DNA of 64,000 bases from Caballeronia temeraria (lineage in GTDB: Bacteria > Pseudomonadota > Gammaproteobacteria > Burkholderiales > Burkholderiaceae), in contig NZ_FCOI02000006.1 of assembly GCF_001544795.2 (NCBI RefSeq), forward strand, positions 62,001 through 126,000, in the 5' to 3' direction. Below the pieces are notes generated by a model that did not search any database, was not told the origin of the DNA, and saw only the letters and a list, made by a program, of their open reading frames with translations. Both the position numbers and the translations under genes were made by a program. How positions within the stretch are numbered: position 1 is the first letter of the stretch; each line of letters opens with the position of its first letter. This document shows positions 61,944 to 64,000 of this stretch, one piece after another.

Positions 61944-62438
61944 ATGAATTCCCCATTCAAACGCGTGTCGCCCACCGTCATGTCGCCCTCCGTCGCGCCG
62001 CCTCCAGGGTTATGGAACGCTCGTCCGTTTGAGGGTGTTACGCCGCCGATTGCCGTGCTCATCGTCGATGATGACAGCGCGGGGGCCGAAGCCTTGGCCG
62101 CTGCCCTCGCGACTGAAGGCTTCCGCACGATTGTCGCGGTGGGGGGAAATGCCGCCTTTCGAACGGAACCTGCGTGGACGCCGCACGTCGTCACTCTCGA
62201 CATCGAAATGCCAGACCGCGACGGTTTTGCTGTGGCCTCGGCGATGCGCAGCTCAAACCGCTTCGCAAACGTACCGATCATCGCGTACACCTCCCTGAAC
62301 GAGGCGGAGGTAATCGAGCGGGGCAGAGAAGCGCAGATCGACGCGTTTTGCCGGAAAGGCCATTCGGTCCGGTCGCTCCTCGCCCTGATCGAGCACGTCG
62401 CGCCATCGACGGTGCCGGGGCGAGGCAGGGCGCTTTAG
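61944..62438 (+). CDS. single-domain response regulator
   Basis: The 164-residue protein has a 35-residue Pro-rich lead and then a complete receiver: IAVLIVDDDSAG (acidic pair), VVTLDIEMPDRDG (phospho-aspartate), IIAYTSLNEAE and FCRKGHS (Lys). No output domain follows. It resembles the regulator at 16994-17434. Its probable kinase partner survives only as the stub at 61615-61775, so it may now be driven by another kinase. Confidence 0.88.
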   Translation: MNSPFKRVSPTVMSPSVAPPPGLWNARPFEGVTPPIAVLIVDDDSAGAEALAAALATEGFRTIVAVGGNAAFRTEPAWTPHVVTLDIEMPDRDGFAVASAMRSSNRFANVPIIAYTSLNEAEVIERGREAQIDAFCRKGHSVRSLLALIEHVAPSTVPGRGRAL

Positions 62439-62453
62439 GCCAGTCCTGGAAGC

Positions 62454-62606
62454 TCACGTGTCGTTCACGCGTCTTTTCAGGAGTCTGTCTGCTTCCTCAG
62501 CGCGCGCCCCTTTTCCCCGTCGACCACTGTCCTCGCCGCTCCGTTCATTGAGATAAACGACGAGCGCTCCACCGAGGAGCAACGGGACCACTGTCATCAC
62601 GATCAT
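62454..62606 (-). CDS. tiny single-helix membrane protein
   Basis: From ATG 62606 (AGGTG upstream) 50 residues: one N-terminal hydrophobic helix (IVMTVVPLLLGGALVVYL) and a charged tail. Such small membrane proteins are plausible but hard to prove. The tail overlaps no other feature. Confidence 0.4.
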   Translation of the reverse strand: MIVMTVVPLLLGGALVVYLNERSGEDSGRRGKGARAEEADRLLKRRVNDT

Positions 62607-63482
62607 TTCGGCACCTAAAGAAATCGGTCTACGCTGGTCATGTCGGCATGATGCGCGGGAGACGGCAAAGGAAGGCAATGGGCGCCGACGTTGAAGCCGT
62701 TCTATGCGAGCACCGTCGTGACGCCTGAAGTGTAGACGCGGCGGGGTCGTAGCCGAAACTCCCTCGCAATAGTCGCAATTATTTGGATAACTAACATTAT
62801 GTGTCAATGAGGTCAGGAGCGTCCACGATAGTCTTACCGCACGCGTTGCATGTCGTTGACAGCGATGTCTTTCTTTTCGAGCGGAAAAGCTTCAAGGGGA
62901 ACGATCTGCGAGCGGGACCCGCGGTAACCGCTTTAACGCTGGCCAAAAGCATCTGAGGCCGGGACTCACGACTGAACTTATCCACAGATTCGGTTGAAAA
63001 GCCTGTGAACAACCCGGGCCGTAACTCCCTAAGCACTTGAAATAAGTGAGCTTTGTCGCCCTGCAACATCGCGCGGCTCGCCGGGCGACGATTGCCGGTC
63101 AGGGACGATTTTTGGCTGGCGTCACGAGGCATCGGAAGCCTGAGAGTCGCTGGCACATCAGCGCGCAGAGGGCCTCGCTGCGCGAACGGACTGTTCAACT
63201 GCACGCTCGGTAGCTCGCCTCGTCAGCCTGCGCGATCCGTCTGCCGCCGCGGACCGGCTTGAGCGCTTCACCGCAGTGAGCGGCCGCCTCCTTAGCCAAA
63301 GCATATTCGCGTGGCCGTCCACGAGACACCTCGCGAGCGGCTTTGCCAGAACGCCTATACTGCACTTGACTAAGCAGCGCAGCCAAATGCAAGGCAACCA
63401 GTGCGCCCCCTAACGGCATCGTTTCCGGCTTGGACCGCCCGTTGCGGTCGCTAAACCAGCTGTCGCCCAACGGGGAGCATTG
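62607..63482. other. gap without a supported gene
   Basis: A reverse frame 62797-63204 is open but has poor composition. A perfect DnaA-box-like TTATCCACA is at 62978-62986, and an imperfect inverted one at 63004-63012; two sites are not enough for an origin. No repeats or iterons are visible. Confidence 0.3.
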
Positions 63483-63755
63483 ATGGAACGCCTTTCCCAG
63501 CAAACGGTGAATCACCTGGTTGATCGCTGGACCGTGCTGATCAAGGAGCCCAATCGGTACGGCACGGGCTGTTACCCCGACTTGCTCGAGGCGGACGTAC
63601 TCCGGCTCGCGAGCGAAGCCGAACAGGTCGTCGCTCCTGATCCCTTCGACGCCGATCTTATCCGTACCGCTCGTTCGCTCATCGAAGCAGGCGAGCTGAA
63701 GATCGCGATGTTCAAGCTGCATGAAGTGATTTACGGTCGCTTGGGCGGTCGTTAG
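63483..63755 (+). CDS. hypothetical helical protein
   Basis: The 90-residue protein starts at ATG 63483 after GGGGAG (a TTG at 63480 is in frame). It is soluble and helical, with QQTVNHLVDRWTVLIKEPNR and IRTARSLIEAGELKIAMFKL. Composition and codon bias look real. Function unknown. Confidence 0.55.
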   Translation: MERLSQQTVNHLVDRWTVLIKEPNRYGTGCYPDLLEADVLRLASEAEQVVAPDPFDADLIRTARSLIEAGELKIAMFKLHEVIYGRLGGR

Positions 63756-64000
63756 TACGCCCGCCGCCGCCACACGACCCGCGGCACTTGCACACTGATC
63801 TGCCGATCCGAATCGCAGGCACAGTCGGCGAGCCGCGTGATCGGAGCCTCTGTCGCGAACGGGTCCCTCCGGATGCACCGCTGCCCACTACGTGAACTGC
63901 GCGATCGGAGTCGTGAGTGCCTTTTTGAATGAGCTTCGGTCAACCTTACAAGAGACGCTGGATAGGTGACTGTCCGGACGGAAACCATTGCGCGCGCAGA

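Noticed and set aside
62978..63012. DnaA-box-like TTATCCACA and an imperfect inverted neighbour as a replication origin
   Set aside because: Only two sites, no AT-rich unwinding region, iterons or replication gene nearby.
62797..63204. 135-codon reverse frame
   Set aside because: Composition is basic and irregular, no start signal or family.

Overview
The window is GC-rich with strong G/C bias at third codon positions, and its proteins look like those of a soil or plant-associated beta-proteobacterium of the Burkholderiaceae (Paraburkholderia/Caballeronia type). This is judged from gene content and family resemblance only; no database search was possible. There is no rRNA, CRISPR array or intact prophage. 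One tRNA (Lys, TTT) is present. The overall character is an accessory 'stress and respiration' chromosomal or megaplasmid segment with many small orphan genes and an unusual number of decayed genes.

Layout. 1-3250: end of a DUF4142 gene, weak small ORFs and a stand-alone CinA-type amidohydrolase. 3251-11344: NRAMP metal transporter mntH, then a tightly packed operon for an aa3/caa3-type cytochrome c oxidase (CuA subunit II with fused cytochrome c, subunits I and III, a small membrane protein, a caa3-type CtaG factor, a mono-heme lipoprotein cytochrome and a tri-heme cytochrome). 11400-16140: formate/nitrite-type channel, zinc alcohol dehydrogenase, DUF2934 protein and hemerythrin. 16994-18679: divergent response regulator and histidine kinase. 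21271-23983: stress cluster of a membrane protein, two DUF2382 (YsnF-type) proteins and a DUF883 protein.

24463-35138 is the centrepiece: ten co-directional, mostly overlapping genes for a sugar-assembly pathway (PIG-L deacetylase, two GT2, two GT4-like, two GT9 heptosyltransferase-like enzymes, a GmhB-like heptose bisphosphate phosphatase, a NodU/CmcH-type carbamoyltransferase and a UDP-glucuronate decarboxylase). No flippase, polymerase or exporter gene is in the cluster, so the product and its destination are unknown; a carbamoylated, heptose- and possibly xylose-containing glycan is the simplest inference. 35539-43400 mixes intact genes (FdhF/YdeP-type molybdoenzyme, MRJP/Yellow-like secreted protein, DUF72) with gene scars: a fused alcohol-dehydrogenase/hemerythrin remnant, an internally deleted SDR, a frameshifted Hfq-like gene and the tail of a tyrosine recombinase.

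43538-54697 carries two large hybrid kinases, tRNA-Lys, a three-gene hsp20 cluster behind an RpoH-like promoter, and a double-domain KaiC-like ATPase followed directly by a hybrid kinase. 55232-64000 has a ParE/RelE-RHH toxin-antitoxin operon with its own terminator, unknown small genes, a YqjE-type pair, HAD phosphatase plus GT2, a CsbD-like protein, remnants of a PRC-barrel gene and a histidine kinase, and an orphan response regulator. Together the genes point to survival under redox, heat, desiccation or envelope stress. The remnants are mostly of the same families as intact genes in the window, which suggests repeated duplication and loss of one stress-gene repertoire.
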